The notes: generated from the letters alone by a model not told the origin. A DNA stretch of 64,000 nt from Acidobacteriota bacterium (GCA_020845575.1 JADLFL010000076.1:1-64000), one strand, 5' to 3'; shown: positions 53,592 to 63,727, counted from the first letter of the stretch. Numbers and translations: made by a program.

Positions 53592-54299
53592 TCACTCTGC
53601 GATCAGCGTGTAGCCGATGCCCCAGGCGGTGCGGATCAGGCGGGGTGTTCTCGGATCGGCCTCGATCTTCCTGCGCAGGCGGCTCACGAGGAGATCGACG
53701 GCGCGGTCCGGGGCCTGTGCGGCATCGCCCCAGACGTCGCGGCGCAGCTGTTCGCGGCTGACGATCTCGTTGCGGCACGCCACGAGGACGCGCAGGACAT
53801 CGGCCTCGCGTGGCGTGAGCACGATCGTGCGATCGCGCCCGGTCACCACGCGTTGACGGGCATCGAAACGCAGATCCGCGGCCAGGACGAAGACGTCGTC
53901 TCGGCCGTGCGCCGCGCGGTGACGACGGAGCAGCGCGCTGACGCGCGCCTGCAGTTCACGGGGATGAAATGGAGCGATGACGAAATCGTCGGCCCCCGTG
54001 TCGAGGGCCTGAATCGCCAATGATTCCGTGCGTGAATCGCCGAGGAGCATGATGGGCGTGATGCTGTTGGCGCCACGAGCCCGGATCGCTCGGCACAAGG
54101 CCAGCACACCCTGCTGCGACCACGCCGCGCCGACGATCAGCACGTCGACGCGTTCGCGATGTGCGCAGCGCAGGCCCTCGTCGCCATCGCCGACGTCGTG
54201 CACCGCGAACCCGGCATCGAGAAGGGAGACGCGTACGAGACGGCGCACCACGATGTCGGCCTCGACGATCAGGGCCTTGCGTCGGTGCACCTGCGTCAT
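53592..54299 (-). CDS. Atypical OmpR-like response regulator with degenerate receiver
   Basis: A 235-residue protein with an N-terminal receiver and a C-terminal OmpR winged helix (LTPREADVLRVLVACRNEIV, VWGDAAQAPDRAVDLLVSRL). The receiver keeps the hydrophobic frame and the acidic pair near residues 13-15, but the phospho-acceptor position reads VGAAW with Gly57 instead of Asp, and the conserved Lys of 'KPF' is Ala109. So phosphorylation in the usual way is unlikely. No sensor kinase is beside it. Start at the ATG at 54299. Confidence 0.85.
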   Translation of the reverse strand: MTQVHRRKALIVEADIVVRRLVRVSLLDAGFAVHDVGDGDEGLRCAHRERVDVLIVGAAWSQQGVLALCRAIRARGANSITPIMLLGDSRTESLAIQALDTGADDFVIAPFHPRELQARVSALLRRHRAAHGRDDVFVLAADLRFDARQRVVTGRDRTIVLTPREADVLRVLVACRNEIVSREQLRRDVWGDAAQAPDRAVDLLVSRLRRKIEADPRTPRLIRTAWGIGYTLIAE

Positions 54300-54390
54300 C
54301 GGGACGATCAGACGGACGAGATCGACTCTCGGCCGCAGGAACACCACCTCGAGAATGTAAAAAAAGTAAAGCGAAGGCGGAGCCAGGCCC

Positions 54391-55572
54391 CTACGTGCGC
54401 GAACGATGCGACAGCAATCGATCGCGGGCCGACGCGGAAGTGGCCATGTCGACCGCCGTCCACGCCATCGCGATCGCGCCGTCGACGAGTGCCGCGTCGG
54501 CCACTGGGCCAAGACAGCGATCGGCGAACGCGGGCTGATGGTTCACGACAGGAAAGCAGCCGAGACCGATCATGGGATGGATCGACGGGATGACGCGAGA
54601 GACGTTGCCCATGTCGGTCGACGCCGCCGCGCGGTCGACGGCGGGTCCCGAGTCGACGAATGTGCGACCGAGTGCCGCCGCGTTCGCGCGATAGTACGCC
54701 GCCATCTCGCGATCGTGCACGACCTCGGCGTACGGACGATCCCCGCCGTCCACGCGAAGCGTCGCCCCTGTCGCGAGCGCGCCGGCATCGAAGCATCGCA
54801 TCACGCGCGCGCGCAGGGCATCGAGTCCTTCGAGCGAGTGCGATCGGATCGTGTAGCGCGCTGACGCGAGCGCCGGCACGATGTTGGGCATGTCGCCGCC
54901 GTGCGTGACGATCCCATGGACGCGATCGCCGGCGGGCAGGTGCTGGCGGAGAAGGCCGATGGCGACCTGCGCCACGGTGAGCGCGTCGGCGGCGTTGATC
55001 GCGAGTTCGGGAAACGCGGCGGCGTGCGCGGCGCGACCCTCGTAGTGGACGTCGAACGTCGCCGCGGCGATGAGCGGCGGCAGCAGCACGTCGAACGGAC
55101 CGGGGTGCACCATCATCGCGGCGTGGACCCCGTCGAACGCCCCGCGCTCCAGCATGAGGTCCTTACCGCCGGCGTTGCCCACTTCCTCCGCGGGCGTGCC
55201 GAGCACGCGCACCCGGATGTCGAGGTCGGCGGCCACTGACGCGAGACCGATGCCGGCACCCACACCCATCGTCGCGATCAGGTTGTGTCCGCACGCGTGA
55301 CCGATGCCGGGCAGCGCGTCGTATTCGGCGCACACGCCGATCGTGAGCGTGCCGGTGCCGCTGTCGGCGATGAAGGCCGTGGGCAGATCGCACACGCCCG
55401 CAGACACGGCGAACCCCGACTGCACGAGCGCGTCGGCGACCCATCGCGATGCCTGGTACTCCGCGTAGCCGAGTTCGGGCGTCGCATGAATCCGCCCGCT
55501 CAGCGCGATCAGTCGCGTCGCGTCAGCCCTGATCGCCGTCGCCGCACGTGCCTTCAGTTGCGTCACGTCCAT
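54391..55572 (-). CDS. M20 family metallo-amidohydrolase (AbgB/indoleacetamide-type)
   Basis: A 393-residue M20 peptidase/aminoacylase: IHATPELGYAEYQASRW, VCAEYDALPGIGHACGHNLI (zinc ligands and acidic residues), GTPAEEVGNAGGKDLM (catalytic Glu pair) and the dimer domain. The last conserved His lies in the stretch near HPMIGLG. Family members split N-acyl amino acids or p-aminobenzoyl-glutamate; the exact substrate is open. It overlaps the phosphopantetheinyl transferase gene by 10 bp on the same strand. Confidence 0.87.
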   Translation of the reverse strand: MDVTQLKARAATAIRADATRLIALSGRIHATPELGYAEYQASRWVADALVQSGFAVSAGVCDLPTAFIADSGTGTLTIGVCAEYDALPGIGHACGHNLIATMGVGAGIGLASVAADLDIRVRVLGTPAEEVGNAGGKDLMLERGAFDGVHAAMMVHPGPFDVLLPPLIAAATFDVHYEGRAAHAAAFPELAINAADALTVAQVAIGLLRQHLPAGDRVHGIVTHGGDMPNIVPALASARYTIRSHSLEGLDALRARVMRCFDAGALATGATLRVDGGDRPYAEVVHDREMAAYYRANAAALGRTFVDSGPAVDRAAASTDMGNVSRVIPSIHPMIGLGCFPVVNHQPAFADRCLGPVADAALVDGAIAMAWTAVDMATSASARDRLLSHRSRT

Positions 55573-56150
55573 GGAATTGCAGTGCAGTGTCCCACGACCA
55601 CGTCGTCGAGTGGGCCCGTCACGGCGACGGCGGCCACGTGGTGCGAGCCGATGTCGATCGTTCGGCACGCCAGCCTGCGCCGCGCGGCACGGCGTGCGGC
55701 GGCGCTGGTCATCAGGCCATCGCCAGTGGCCTTCGCGACGGCTTCCAGGCGCACCCAGGCGACGAGCGCGGCTCGTTCGCGGGCACTGCCTGTCAGCGTG
55801 TCGAGCGCACTCCGCTCGTCATCGTCCAGTTCCGCATCGATCACCGACGCGGCACGGCCTGCCGCGTCCCACGGTTCGACATCCACGCCAACGGCCTGTT
55901 CGACGGCGACGGCCACGACCAGCATGCCCGTCGTGTGCGCCACGCTCGCCTGCCATGGAAGTCCCGGGAACAGCGGCTTCCCGTACTCGCCGGACGTGAG
56001 TGACAGATCGCGCGGTGCGATGCCCGCGTATGCCGACACGACCCGCCGGAGCGCCGCGCGACCCTCCGGCCGGTCATGCCCGTGCAGGCTCATGCACCAC
56101 AGGTGCGGCCGGCCGGCGACGAGCGGAGGCAGGCCAGACTCGCGAGACAT
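55563..56150 (-). CDS. 4'-phosphopantetheinyl transferase (Sfp/EntD-type)
   Basis: A 195-residue (from MSRES) transferase. Motifs VGVDVEPWD and the LVAWVRLEAVAKATGDGLM signature give the Mg/CoA-binding Asp and the W-x-x-x-E-A-x-x-K pattern of Sfp-type PPTases. It attaches phosphopantetheine to carrier proteins. Its place, divergent from the siderophore locus whose aryl carrier needs this change, suggests it activates that pathway. The ATG at 56159 is an alternative start. Confidence 0.88.
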   Translation of the reverse strand: MSRESGLPPLVAGRPHLWCMSLHGHDRPEGRAALRRVVSAYAGIAPRDLSLTSGEYGKPLFPGLPWQASVAHTTGMLVVAVAVEQAVGVDVEPWDAAGRAASVIDAELDDDERSALDTLTGSARERAALVAWVRLEAVAKATGDGLMTSAAARRAARRRLACRTIDIGSHHVAAVAVTGPLDDVVVGHCTAIPWT

Positions 56151-56223
56151 GCCGCCCACTCTATCGCGCGCCCCGCAGACACGTCCCGGCCCCGGGTATC
56201 ACCGAGCGTGGGGCAATGGCGAC

Positions 56224-56284
56224 TTGACAGGTCGGCGTTGAGCGCGGTAGATTTCGACCGCAATCTTGAGACAATTCTCAAGAT
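56224..56284 (+). promoter_or_regulatory. Promoter and Fur-like operator of the siderophore locus
   Basis: TTGACA (56224-56229) and TAGATT (56248-56253) are spaced by 18 bp. Just after the expected transcription start lies the perfect inverted repeat ATCTTGAG-N6-CTCAAGAT (56263-56284), which runs into the ATG at 56283. The TTGAGA...TCTCAA core resembles variant Fur boxes. Its place fits iron-dependent repression of the transport and synthesis genes; the match to Fur is inference. Confidence 0.6.
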
Positions 56285-57389
56285 GTCCGGAGCCCGCCCC
56301 GCGCCGCCCCAGAAACCCATGAATCCGGCCACCCTCTCTTCGAGCGATGCCCTGACAGGCATCGTCGACGTCTACGACGCCGTTGTCAGGCGACGCCTGT
56401 GGCTGCTGGCCGGCTTGACGAGCATGCTCGTCGCCGCTTTTGCGCTCGATCTCTCCGTCGGTCCATCGCGCCTGCCGCTGGCCGACGTGATCAGGACGCT
56501 GCTCGGGTGGAGCACCGATCAGGTGCAGACGGTCATCCTGCACGAAGTCAGGCTTCCGCAAGCCCTCACGGCCGTGCTCGTCGGCGCGGCGCTCGCGCTG
56601 GCCGGCACCGAGATGCAGACCACGTTGAACAATCCGCTCGCGTCGCCGTTCACGCTCGGCATGTCGTCGGCGGCGATCTTCGGCGCGGCGCTCGCGATCG
56701 TCCTCGGCCTCTCGCTGCCCGGCATCCCGCCGCAGTGGATCGTGTCGGCCAACGCGTTCCTCTTCGCAATCGGGTCGGTGTTCATCCTCCGCGGCGCCGC
56801 GCGTCGTCAACAGGCAGGCTCGGACACGCTCGTCCTCCTCGGCATTGCCCTCTTCTTCACGTTCAACGCGCTCGTCGCGATCCTCCAGTTCGTGGCCAGC
56901 GAGCAGGCGCTCCAGCAACTCGTGTTCTGGACGATGGGGAGCCTCGCGCGATCGTCGTGGCCCGAGGTACGCGTGCTGGCGCTGGTGGTGGTGCTCGTCA
57001 CGCCGTTCACCCTGCGCGCCTCGTGGCAGCTCACCGCCCTGCGGCTCGGTGAGGAACGCGCGCGCAGCTTCGCGATCGACGTGCGGCGCCTGCGCATGCG
57101 TTCGCTGCTGCGCATCAGCATCCTCACCGCGACTGCCGTCTCGTTTGTCGGCACCATCGCGTTCATCGGTCTTGTCGGGCCGCACATCGGCCGCATGCTG
57201 ATCGGCGGAGAGGACCATCGCTTCCTCATTCCCGCCAGTGCGTTGAGCGGTGCGCTCCTCCTGTCGCTCGCGTCGGTGATCAGCAAGGTCCTCATTCCCG
57301 GCGTAATCGTGCCCATCGGGCTCGTCACGGCGCTCATCGGCGTGCCGTTCTTCGTCTGGCTCGTCTGGCGTCGCGGAGCTGTCGCATGA
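56283..57389 (+). CDS. FecCD-type iron-siderophore ABC permease
   Basis: A 368-residue permease with about nine to ten helices. FecCD motifs: RLPQALTAVLVGAALALAGT, LASPFTLGMSSAAIFGAALA, TALRLGEERARSFAIDVRRL (cytoplasmic coupling helix, ATPase contact) and GLVGPHIGRMLIGGEDHRFL. Only one permease gene is present, so a homodimer as in BtuC is expected. The start at 56283 overlaps the operator; MNPATL at 56319 is a possible alternative. It overlaps the ATPase gene at ATGA. Confidence 0.9.
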   Translation: MSGARPAPPQKPMNPATLSSSDALTGIVDVYDAVVRRRLWLLAGLTSMLVAAFALDLSVGPSRLPLADVIRTLLGWSTDQVQTVILHEVRLPQALTAVLVGAALALAGTEMQTTLNNPLASPFTLGMSSAAIFGAALAIVLGLSLPGIPPQWIVSANAFLFAIGSVFILRGAARRQQAGSDTLVLLGIALFFTFNALVAILQFVASEQALQQLVFWTMGSLARSSWPEVRVLALVVVLVTPFTLRASWQLTALRLGEERARSFAIDVRRLRMRSLLRISILTATAVSFVGTIAFIGLVGPHIGRMLIGGEDHRFLIPASALSGALLLSLASVISKVLIPGVIVPIGLVTALIGVPFFVWLVWRRGAVA

Positions 57390-58219
57390 CGGCCGACCAG
57401 GCGTTGCGCGTCGAGCGCCTCAGCGCCGGATACGGCAACAGGCGCGTGCTGCGGGGCGTCACGCTGCCGGCGTGCGATCGCGGCACCGTGACGGCCCTCG
57501 TCGGTCCCAACGGCGCCGGCAAGTCCACGCTCCTGCGCACGCTGGCGCGCCTGCTGCCCGCCGACGGCACCGTGCGCCTCGCGGGCGTGGATCTGCTGCA
57601 CGCGAGCATCGCCGAGCACGCGGAATCGGTGGCCTTCATGCCACAGGCGATTCCACAGGGCGTGCACCTCACCGTCTTCGAGGCCGTGCTCAGCGCGATG
57701 AACGCCGCGACGCCAGAATCGTGGCTGCGTACGTCGCGCGAGAGCCGCGACCGCGTGGTGACGCTGCTCGAACGTGTCGACATGGCGCGCTACGCGCACC
57801 GCCCGCTCGACGAGCTGTCTGGTGGCGAGCGGCAACTGGCGAGCCTGGCGCAGGCACTCGTGCGCGATCCGCGCGTGCTGCTGCTCGACGAGCCGACGAG
57901 CGCGCTGGACCTTGGACACCAGGTATCGGTGATGTCCCTCATCCGCGACCTGGCGGCCGAAGGACGCATCGTGATCGTGGTGGTTCACGACCTCAATCTC
58001 GCGGTGCGATGGGCCGATCGCGTCGTGGTGCTGGACCAAGGACAGGTGGCGGCGACAGGGACACCAGACGCCGCGCTCACGCCTGATGTCCTTGCGCGGA
58101 TCTACGGCGTGCAGGCGCGCGTCGAGCGCTGTTCGCAGGGGCGCGCGCACGTGCTCGTCGACGGCCTGCTCGACAGGCCGGCGCGAATCGAGGAAGAGCC
58201 ATGGGCAGCAGCCCGTTAG
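57386..58219 (+). CDS. FecE-type iron-siderophore ABC ATPase
   Basis: A 277-residue ABC ATPase: Walker A GPNGAGKST, Q-loop FMPQAIPQ, signature LSGGERQ, Walker B VLLLDEPTSALD and the switch His in VVHDLNLAVRWAD. The family is that of Fec/Fep/Fhu importers. It overlaps both neighbours (permease by ATGA; esterase by 19 bp), showing tight coupling. It powers ferric-siderophore uptake across the inner membrane. Confidence 0.93.
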   Translation: MTADQALRVERLSAGYGNRRVLRGVTLPACDRGTVTALVGPNGAGKSTLLRTLARLLPADGTVRLAGVDLLHASIAEHAESVAFMPQAIPQGVHLTVFEAVLSAMNAATPESWLRTSRESRDRVVTLLERVDMARYAHRPLDELSGGERQLASLAQALVRDPRVLLLDEPTSALDLGHQVSVMSLIRDLAAEGRIVIVVVHDLNLAVRWADRVVVLDQGQVAATGTPDAALTPDVLARIYGVQARVERCSQGRAHVLVDGLLDRPARIEEEPWAAAR

Positions 58220-59109
58220 GCCTCGACGGCGTCCTCGATCGCCGGCTCGTCGACGCGTCAGGTCGCGAGCACCGCGTGCTCGTGGCGGGGCCGAGCGCGC
58301 CGCCGCCCGATTCGGGCTATCCCCTCGTGGTGCTGCTCGATGCGCAGCACGGGTTCGGCACGATCGTCGAAGGCATACGGCTGCGTGCACGGCGTCCCGA
58401 CGCGACGGGCGTTGGCCCTGCCATTGTCGTGGGCCTGAATCCCATCGTCGAGAATGCCGATCGGCACGCACGACGCGTGTTCGACTACACGCCGTGGCCG
58501 GGGCCTGACGCGGATCCGCATGCCGTCGATCTCGCGTCGGGCGGTGCGGCTGCGTTCCTGCGGTTCCTCGAGGGGCAGGTGCTGCCGCCCGTCGAGGCGC
58601 AGTATCCGATCGATGCCTCGCATCGCGTGCTGATCGGACATTCGCTCGCGGGACTGTTCACGTTGTGGGCGCTGTCGGTCGGTGCGCCGTTCACGGCCTA
58701 CGTGTCAGTGAGCCCGTCGCTCTGGTGGAACGCCACCGCGTTGCGCGACGTGCTCACGCGTCGCGTGGCGAACGATGCCGACATCCGTCGCGTGATGCTC
58801 ACCGTTGGCGAATACGAACAGCGGCGCGCGCCCTGGCAACCGGCCGCGGGCATCACCGACGACGCGCTGCGGCGCCGAATCGATCGCCGCATGGTCGAAC
58901 ACGCGTTCGAGACCGCGTCGATCGTCACGGCGGCCGGGCACGTCGTCGATTACCACGTCTTCGAGGGCGAGGATCACGCCTCAGTGCTCGCGCTCACGCT
59001 GGCTCGCGCGCTGCGGTTCACGCTGCCGCCGGCCTGTCGCATGGCGGCAACACCGTGGTCGCCCATCGGCGATCGCACGCTCGTCTCACGGAGTTCGGAA
59101 GGGTCATGA
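58201..59109 (+). CDS. Fes/IroE-like siderophore esterase (alpha/beta hydrolase)
   Basis: A 302-residue alpha/beta hydrolase of the IroE/esterase-D type: nucleophile elbow GHSLAG, oxyanion region LVVLLDAQHGF, and late catalytic His in GEDHASV. No signal peptide, so cytoplasmic, where Fes-like enzymes hydrolyse ferric trilactone siderophores to free iron. In an operon with importer genes it fits cutting of a catechol siderophore backbone. It overlaps the ATPase and the binding-protein genes. Confidence 0.85.
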   Translation: MGSSPLGLDGVLDRRLVDASGREHRVLVAGPSAPPPDSGYPLVVLLDAQHGFGTIVEGIRLRARRPDATGVGPAIVVGLNPIVENADRHARRVFDYTPWPGPDADPHAVDLASGGAAAFLRFLEGQVLPPVEAQYPIDASHRVLIGHSLAGLFTLWALSVGAPFTAYVSVSPSLWWNATALRDVLTRRVANDADIRRVMLTVGEYEQRRAPWQPAAGITDDALRRRIDRRMVEHAFETASIVTAAGHVVDYHVFEGEDHASVLALTLARALRFTLPPACRMAATPWSPIGDRTLVSRSSEGS

Positions 59110-60218
59110 CGCGTTTGATCGTGTGTGTTCGTCAGGCGCTGGTCGCAGCGCTCGTACTGGTGGTTGGCTGCGCGGTCGTCGAGGCGCAGCCGGCGCGGAC
59201 GGTGCAGGATCTGCGCGGCCGGTCGGTGACGCTGAAGCGCCCCGCCACGCGTCTGCTGATCGACGACGGGCGGTACATGCTCGCGCTCGCGCTGATGCAC
59301 CAGAACCCGGGCTCGATCGTCGCGGCGTGGCCGCACGACACGAACCGGTTGGGCGCGTCGGCGTACAAGCAGCTGCTGTCGCGGCAGCCGTCGCTCGGCA
59401 CGCTCCCTCGGGTGGCGAGCTCTGCCGGCACGTTCTCGCTCGAAGGCGCGCTCGCCGCGCGGCCGGACGTCGCGCTGTTCACGCTCGGACACGGGCCGAC
59501 TGACGCGCAGGTGAAGCAGCTCGAGTCTGCTGGCATCGTCGTCGTGTTCATCGACTTCTTCACGCAACCGGCGGCCAACCTCGAGCGCAGCCTGCTGGTG
59601 CTGGGCACCGTCGTCGGACGCGAGACGCAGGCGCAGGCGTTCGTGGCGTATCGCCGCGAGCACGTCGCGCGCATCAGGGATCGCGTAGCCGCGTCGAAGG
59701 CCCCGCGCCCGAAGGTCTTCGTCGAGGCGCACGCCGGGATGTCCGCCGAGTGCTGCAACTCGCTCGGCAAAGGCAACGTGGGCGACTACGTCACGCTCGT
59801 CGGCGGCCACAACATCGGTGGCGATGTGATCCCCGGTGCGTTCGGCCGGCTCAACGTCGAGTACGTGCTGGCGCAGAACCCTGCCGTCTACATTGCGACG
59901 GGTGGTCCGCACCTCGAGAAGACGGGTGGGCTCGTGGTCGGCCCTGGTTACTCGACCGAGCGCGCGCGCGCGTCGCTCGGCGCGATGACGCAACGGCCCG
60001 TGCTCTCGCAGCTCGGCGCCGTGAAGGCCGGACGCGTGTACGGACTGTCGCATCAGCTGCTCAACTCGCCGCTCGACCTCGTTGCCGTCGAGGCCCTCGC
60101 GGTGTGGATCCGTCCGGATCTGTTCAAGGACCTCGACCCGTCTGCCACGCTCGCCGAGATCAATCGCCGCTTCCTGGCGTTCCCGATCGAAGGTGAGCAA
60201 TGGGTGGCGCTGCGCTGA
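59106..60218 (+). CDS. Periplasmic siderophore-binding protein (FepB/FecB-like)
   Basis: A 370-residue exported type III binding protein (TroA-like/FepB fold). Signal segment LVAALVLVVGCAVVEAQ (lipobox-like VVGC at residue 22 or SPI cut after EA). Conserved blocks: VTLKRPATRLLIDDGRYMLA, RPDVALFTLGHGPTDAQVKQ, QLGAVKAGRVYGLSHQLLNS. It would hand ferric siderophore to the FecCD permease. ATGA overlap with the esterase. Confidence 0.87.
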   Translation: MTRLIVCVRQALVAALVLVVGCAVVEAQPARTVQDLRGRSVTLKRPATRLLIDDGRYMLALALMHQNPGSIVAAWPHDTNRLGASAYKQLLSRQPSLGTLPRVASSAGTFSLEGALAARPDVALFTLGHGPTDAQVKQLESAGIVVVFIDFFTQPAANLERSLLVLGTVVGRETQAQAFVAYRREHVARIRDRVAASKAPRPKVFVEAHAGMSAECCNSLGKGNVGDYVTLVGGHNIGGDVIPGAFGRLNVEYVLAQNPAVYIATGGPHLEKTGGLVVGPGYSTERARASLGAMTQRPVLSQLGAVKAGRVYGLSHQLLNSPLDLVAVEALAVWIRPDLFKDLDPSATLAEINRRFLAFPIEGEQWVALR

Positions 60219-60261
60219 CAGCCCGCGCGCACATACCTCGTTCATCCTCTGGAGACTCACA

Positions 60262-61398
60262 ATGACCGACAACGCCTCATCTTCTTCGCTGCGTGGCCGC
60301 CTGGTCCGCGCTTCGGCTGCCATGGCCATCACATCCATCGCGTTCACCGCCGCTGCGTCGGCGCAGGCTCCCGCGCGTCCGCCCGCCGCAGAGGCACCGG
60401 CCGTTGCGCCCCGTCCGCTCGTGAAGCCCGCCACGCCCTCCGTCGTGAAGACGTCGAAGGCTGGTGCCGGCGTGTACGAACTCGCCGCCAGCCCCAGCAC
60501 CGGCATCGTCTACGTTGCGGCGGTGGGGAAGCGTGGCGAAGAAGGTGGCGCGAAGATCCTCGGCCTGGACGAGACGACGCTCGAGGTGAAGAAGACGATC
60601 GACGTCAGTGCCGCGCCGGCATTCGGTGTGGGCATCAACGACAAGACGCAGAAGCTGTACACGACCAACACGCGCAACGGCAACGTGTCGGCCATCGATC
60701 TGAAGACCGGTCAGACCGTTGCGACGATTGCGCTCGAAGGCTCGCCCAAGGCGCACGTGTTCCGCGCGCTGGTCGACGAGAGCAGGAATGTCGTCTACAT
60801 CTCGGAGACGGCCGGCCGCGTGTGGGTGATCGACGGCGCGACGGACAAGCTGGTGGGGACGGTCGAAGGCGTGGGCAAGATGACGGTCGGCCTGGCACTC
60901 GACTCGGCGCGTAACCAGCTCTTCGCCGCCAACCTCGGATCGCAGGACGTGGCCGTGATCGACCTTGCGACAAAGACGGTGACCTCGCGCATCCCCGTCG
61001 AGGGTGGTCGTCCGACGCAGATGGCATACGACGCGAAGACGCGCCGCCTCTTCGTGTCCAACCAGCAGACGGGTGACGTTGCCGTGCTCGACGTGGCGGC
61101 GGGGAAGCAGATCAAGGCGATCCCGACCGGCGCCGGCGCGCTCGGCATCGGGTTCAGCCCGGCGAAGAACCGCGTCTACGTGGCCAACCGCATGGCGGGC
61201 ACCGTCTCGATCATCGACGCCGCGACGCTCGAGGTGATCGAGGACGTCGAGGCGGGCACGCTGCCCAACACCGTGTCCATCGACACGAAGACCAACCGCG
61301 TGTTCGTCACCAACAAGGCCAAGGGCGCCCCGCGCGGCTCCACGGAACCGGCGCCCGAGGACGAGGGTGGCGACACGGTGACGCTCATCGTCCAGTGA
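60262..61398 (+). CDS. YncE-like exported beta-propeller
   Basis: A 378-residue exported protein: signal peptide (cut after ASA), a Pro/Ala linker, then seven repeats of the kind [40 protein letters not shown] and [20 protein letters not shown]. This matches the YncE/SMP-30-like propeller family; E. coli YncE is Fur-regulated, consistent with this iron locus. Role in iron uptake is unclear. RBS TGGAGA before the ATG at 60262. Confidence 0.87.
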   Translation: MTDNASSSSLRGRLVRASAAMAITSIAFTAAASAQAPARPPAAEAPAVAPRPLVKPATPSVVKTSKAGAGVYELAASPSTGIVYVAAVGKRGEEGGAKILGLDETTLEVKKTIDVSAAPAFGVGINDKTQKLYTTNTRNGNVSAIDLKTGQTVATIALEGSPKAHVFRALVDESRNVVYISETAGRVWVIDGATDKLVGTVEGVGKMTVGLALDSARNQLFAANLGSQDVAVIDLATKTVTSRIPVEGGRPTQMAYDAKTRRLFVSNQQTGDVAVLDVAAGKQIKAIPTGAGALGIGFSPAKNRVYVANRMAGTVSIIDAATLEVIEDVEAGTLPNTVSIDTKTNRVFVTNKAKGAPRGSTEPAPEDEGGDTVTLIVQ

Positions 61399-61405
61399 GT
61401 CAGGC

Positions 61406-63028
61406 GTGAATCGAGCGATTGTCAGGCAGGTCTGGCCGGAGGCGTTCGCCCAACGGTACAGGACCGCGGGGTACTGGCGCGGCGAGACGTTCGGCGCATG
61501 GCTGCGCGAGCGGGCGCACGCGCACCCGGACCGCCTGGCGATCGTCGGCGGCGACACGCGGTGGACGTACGGTGAGTTCGACGCGCTCGTCGACCGGTAC
61601 GCGTGCGGGTTCCTCGACAGGGGGATCGCGCCCGGCGATCGCGTGCTCGTGCAACTGCCGAACGTGGCGACGTTCTTCCCCGTCGTGTTCGGCATGTTCC
61701 GCGCCGGCATCCTGCCGGTCTTCTGTCTGCCGGCCCACCGCGAGACCGAGATGTCGCACTTCGCGCGCGTCGCCGAGGCGGTGGGCTACGTCGGCATCAC
61801 GCGATGGGCAGGCTTCGAGTACGGACCGATGGTCGCCGCCGTGCAGGCCAACGCGCCGGCATTGACGCATGTGCTGTGGGATGGCGTCGACGTTCCTGAA
61901 GGAGCGTCGCTCGCCGACCTCGCGCAGACGCCGCCGCAGACGCTGCCCGAACGAGACCCGTCGGAAGCCGCGTTCCTGCAGTTGTCGGGCGGCAGCACCG
62001 GGTTGTCGAAGCTGATTCCCCGCACGCACGACGACTACATCTACTCGCTGCGCCGGAGCGTGGCGATCTGCGAGCTCGACGCATCGACGATCTACCTTGC
62101 CGCCCTGCCGGCGGCGCACAACTTCACCATGAGCTCGCCCGGTACGTTCGGCACGCTGTATGCCGGGGGACGCGTGGTGCTCAGTCCGTCGCCGAGCCCC
62201 GACGAGGCATTCGCGCTGATCGAGCGCGAACGCGTGACGATCACCGCCGTCGTCCCGCCACTGGCGCTCGTGTGGCTCGATGCCGTGCCCACGAGCACGC
62301 GGGATCTCTCGAGCCTGCGCGTGCTGCAGATCGGTGGCGCGAAGCTGATTCCCGAAGTAGCGCGACGTGTCGAGCCGACGCTGGGCTGCACGCTGCAACA
62401 GGTGTTCGGCATGGCCGAAGGCCTGGTCAACTACACGGAACTCGACGCCCCCGAACACATCAAGGTCCACACGCAGGGGCGGCCGATGTCGCCCGACGAT
62501 GAAGTACGCGTCGTGGACGATGATGGTGCGCCGGCCGCGATGGGGACGCCTGGGCACCTGCTCACGCGTGGACCGTACACCATTCGCGCGTACCACAACG
62601 ATCCCGCTGCCAACGCACGGTCGTTCACCGATGACGGGTTCTATCGCACGGGCGACATCGTCTCGCGCGACCAACAGGGCTACCTGACGGTGCTGGGCCG
62701 CGCGACCGACCACATCAACCGCGGCGGCGAGAAGGTGTCCGCCGAGGAGATCGAGGATCACCTGCTCGCGCACCCGCAGGTGCACGACGCCGCCGTGGTC
62801 GCGGTACCAGACCCGTTTCTCGGCGAGCGCAGTTGCGCGTTCGTCATCGCCCGCGAACCTCGTCCCACGGCTCCTCAGATCAAGGCGTGGATGCGCACGC
62901 GCGGCGTCGCGGCCTTCAAGGTCCCCGACCAGGTGGTGTTCGTGGATGCGTTTCCCGCCACGGGTGTCGGCAAGACCAGCCGCAAGGACCTCCGCGCCGC
63001 GCTGCGCGCCGGAACGACCACTTCCTGA
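61406..63028 (+). CDS. entE: 2,3-dihydroxybenzoate-AMP ligase
   Basis: A 540-residue adenylating enzyme of the EntE/DhbE type. P-loop [10 protein letters not shown] at 193-202, acid-binding region [11 protein letters not shown] (H238, N239, S243, S244), [33 protein letters not shown] and the C-terminal Lys in GVGKTSRKD. The Ser at the position matching EntE Ser240 points to 2,3-dihydroxybenzoate rather than salicylate (Cys there in salicylate enzymes). It loads the aryl carrier protein. Gap of 7 bp after the YncE-like gene. Confidence 0.93.
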   Translation: MNRAIVRQVWPEAFAQRYRTAGYWRGETFGAWLRERAHAHPDRLAIVGGDTRWTYGEFDALVDRYACGFLDRGIAPGDRVLVQLPNVATFFPVVFGMFRAGILPVFCLPAHRETEMSHFARVAEAVGYVGITRWAGFEYGPMVAAVQANAPALTHVLWDGVDVPEGASLADLAQTPPQTLPERDPSEAAFLQLSGGSTGLSKLIPRTHDDYIYSLRRSVAICELDASTIYLAALPAAHNFTMSSPGTFGTLYAGGRVVLSPSPSPDEAFALIERERVTITAVVPPLALVWLDAVPTSTRDLSSLRVLQIGGAKLIPEVARRVEPTLGCTLQQVFGMAEGLVNYTELDAPEHIKVHTQGRPMSPDDEVRVVDDDGAPAAMGTPGHLLTRGPYTIRAYHNDPAANARSFTDDGFYRTGDIVSRDQQGYLTVLGRATDHINRGGEKVSAEEIEDHLLAHPQVHDAAVVAVPDPFLGERSCAFVIAREPRPTAPQIKAWMRTRGVAAFKVPDQVVFVDAFPATGVGKTSRKDLRAALRAGTTTS

Positions 63029-63031
63029 CTC

Positions 63032-63688
63032 ATGGCCCTGCCGAGCATCACGTCATATCCGCTGCCCACGCAGCACGATCTGCCACCGTCGCGTGTGTCC
63101 TGGCGCCTGCGGCCGGACTCGGCGGCGCTTCTCGTCCACGACATGCAGGGCTACTTCGTGCGCGCGTTCCCAGCGGATGCCGCGCCGATGCCCGGCGTGA
63201 TCGCCAACATCGCGGCGCTCATCGCGCGCTGCGACGGGCTGGGGATACCTGTCTTCTACACGGCACAACCAGGCAGGCAGGACCCGCTCGAACGCGGCCT
63301 CCAGCAGGACTTCTGGGGACCGGGGATGTCGTCGGCGCCGGAGGACCAGCACGTGATCGCGGCGCTCGCCCCGCGGCCGGCCGACACGGTGCTGACCAAG
63401 TGGCGGTACAGCGCCTTCCAGCGCAGCGACTTCGAGCAGCGCCTGCGTGCGCGCGGCCGATCGCAGCTGATGATCGCCGGCGTGTTCGCGCACATCGGCT
63501 GCCTGATCACCGCGGCTGACGCGTTCATGCGCGAGGTGCAGCCGTTCTTGGTCGCCGATGCCGTGGCAGACTTCTCGCGTGCGCATCACGACCGTGCGCT
63601 GGTGCAGGTGGCGGCGTGCAGCGGCGTGGTGCTGTCGACCGCGCAGACACTCGCCGTACTCCATGACTCGACCGCCGCGGCGCGCTGA
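63032..63688 (+). CDS. Isochorismatase (EntB N-domain-like) without carrier domain
   Basis: A 218-residue isochorismatase-fold enzyme: [57 protein letters not shown] and the catalytic-type [20 protein letters not shown]. It splits isochorismate to 2,3-dihydro-2,3-dihydroxybenzoate and pyruvate. Unlike EntB/DhbB it ends without a carrier domain; the carrier is a separate gene 39 bp downstream. Gap of 3 bp after entE. Confidence 0.92.
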   Translation: MALPSITSYPLPTQHDLPPSRVSWRLRPDSAALLVHDMQGYFVRAFPADAAPMPGVIANIAALIARCDGLGIPVFYTAQPGRQDPLERGLQQDFWGPGMSSAPEDQHVIAALAPRPADTVLTKWRYSAFQRSDFEQRLRARGRSQLMIAGVFAHIGCLITAADAFMREVQPFLVADAVADFSRAHHDRALVQVAACSGVVLSTAQTLAVLHDSTAAAR

Positions 63689-63727
63689 CGCGCGCGGCGT
63701 GGTTCGACTTCCTTCCGAGTGATACCG

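Noticed and set aside
54356-54372. A7 tract as a terminator for the M20 gene or a promoter of the response regulator
   Set aside because: The T-run on the minus strand has only a weak stem before it and no well-spaced -35 box; left uncalled.
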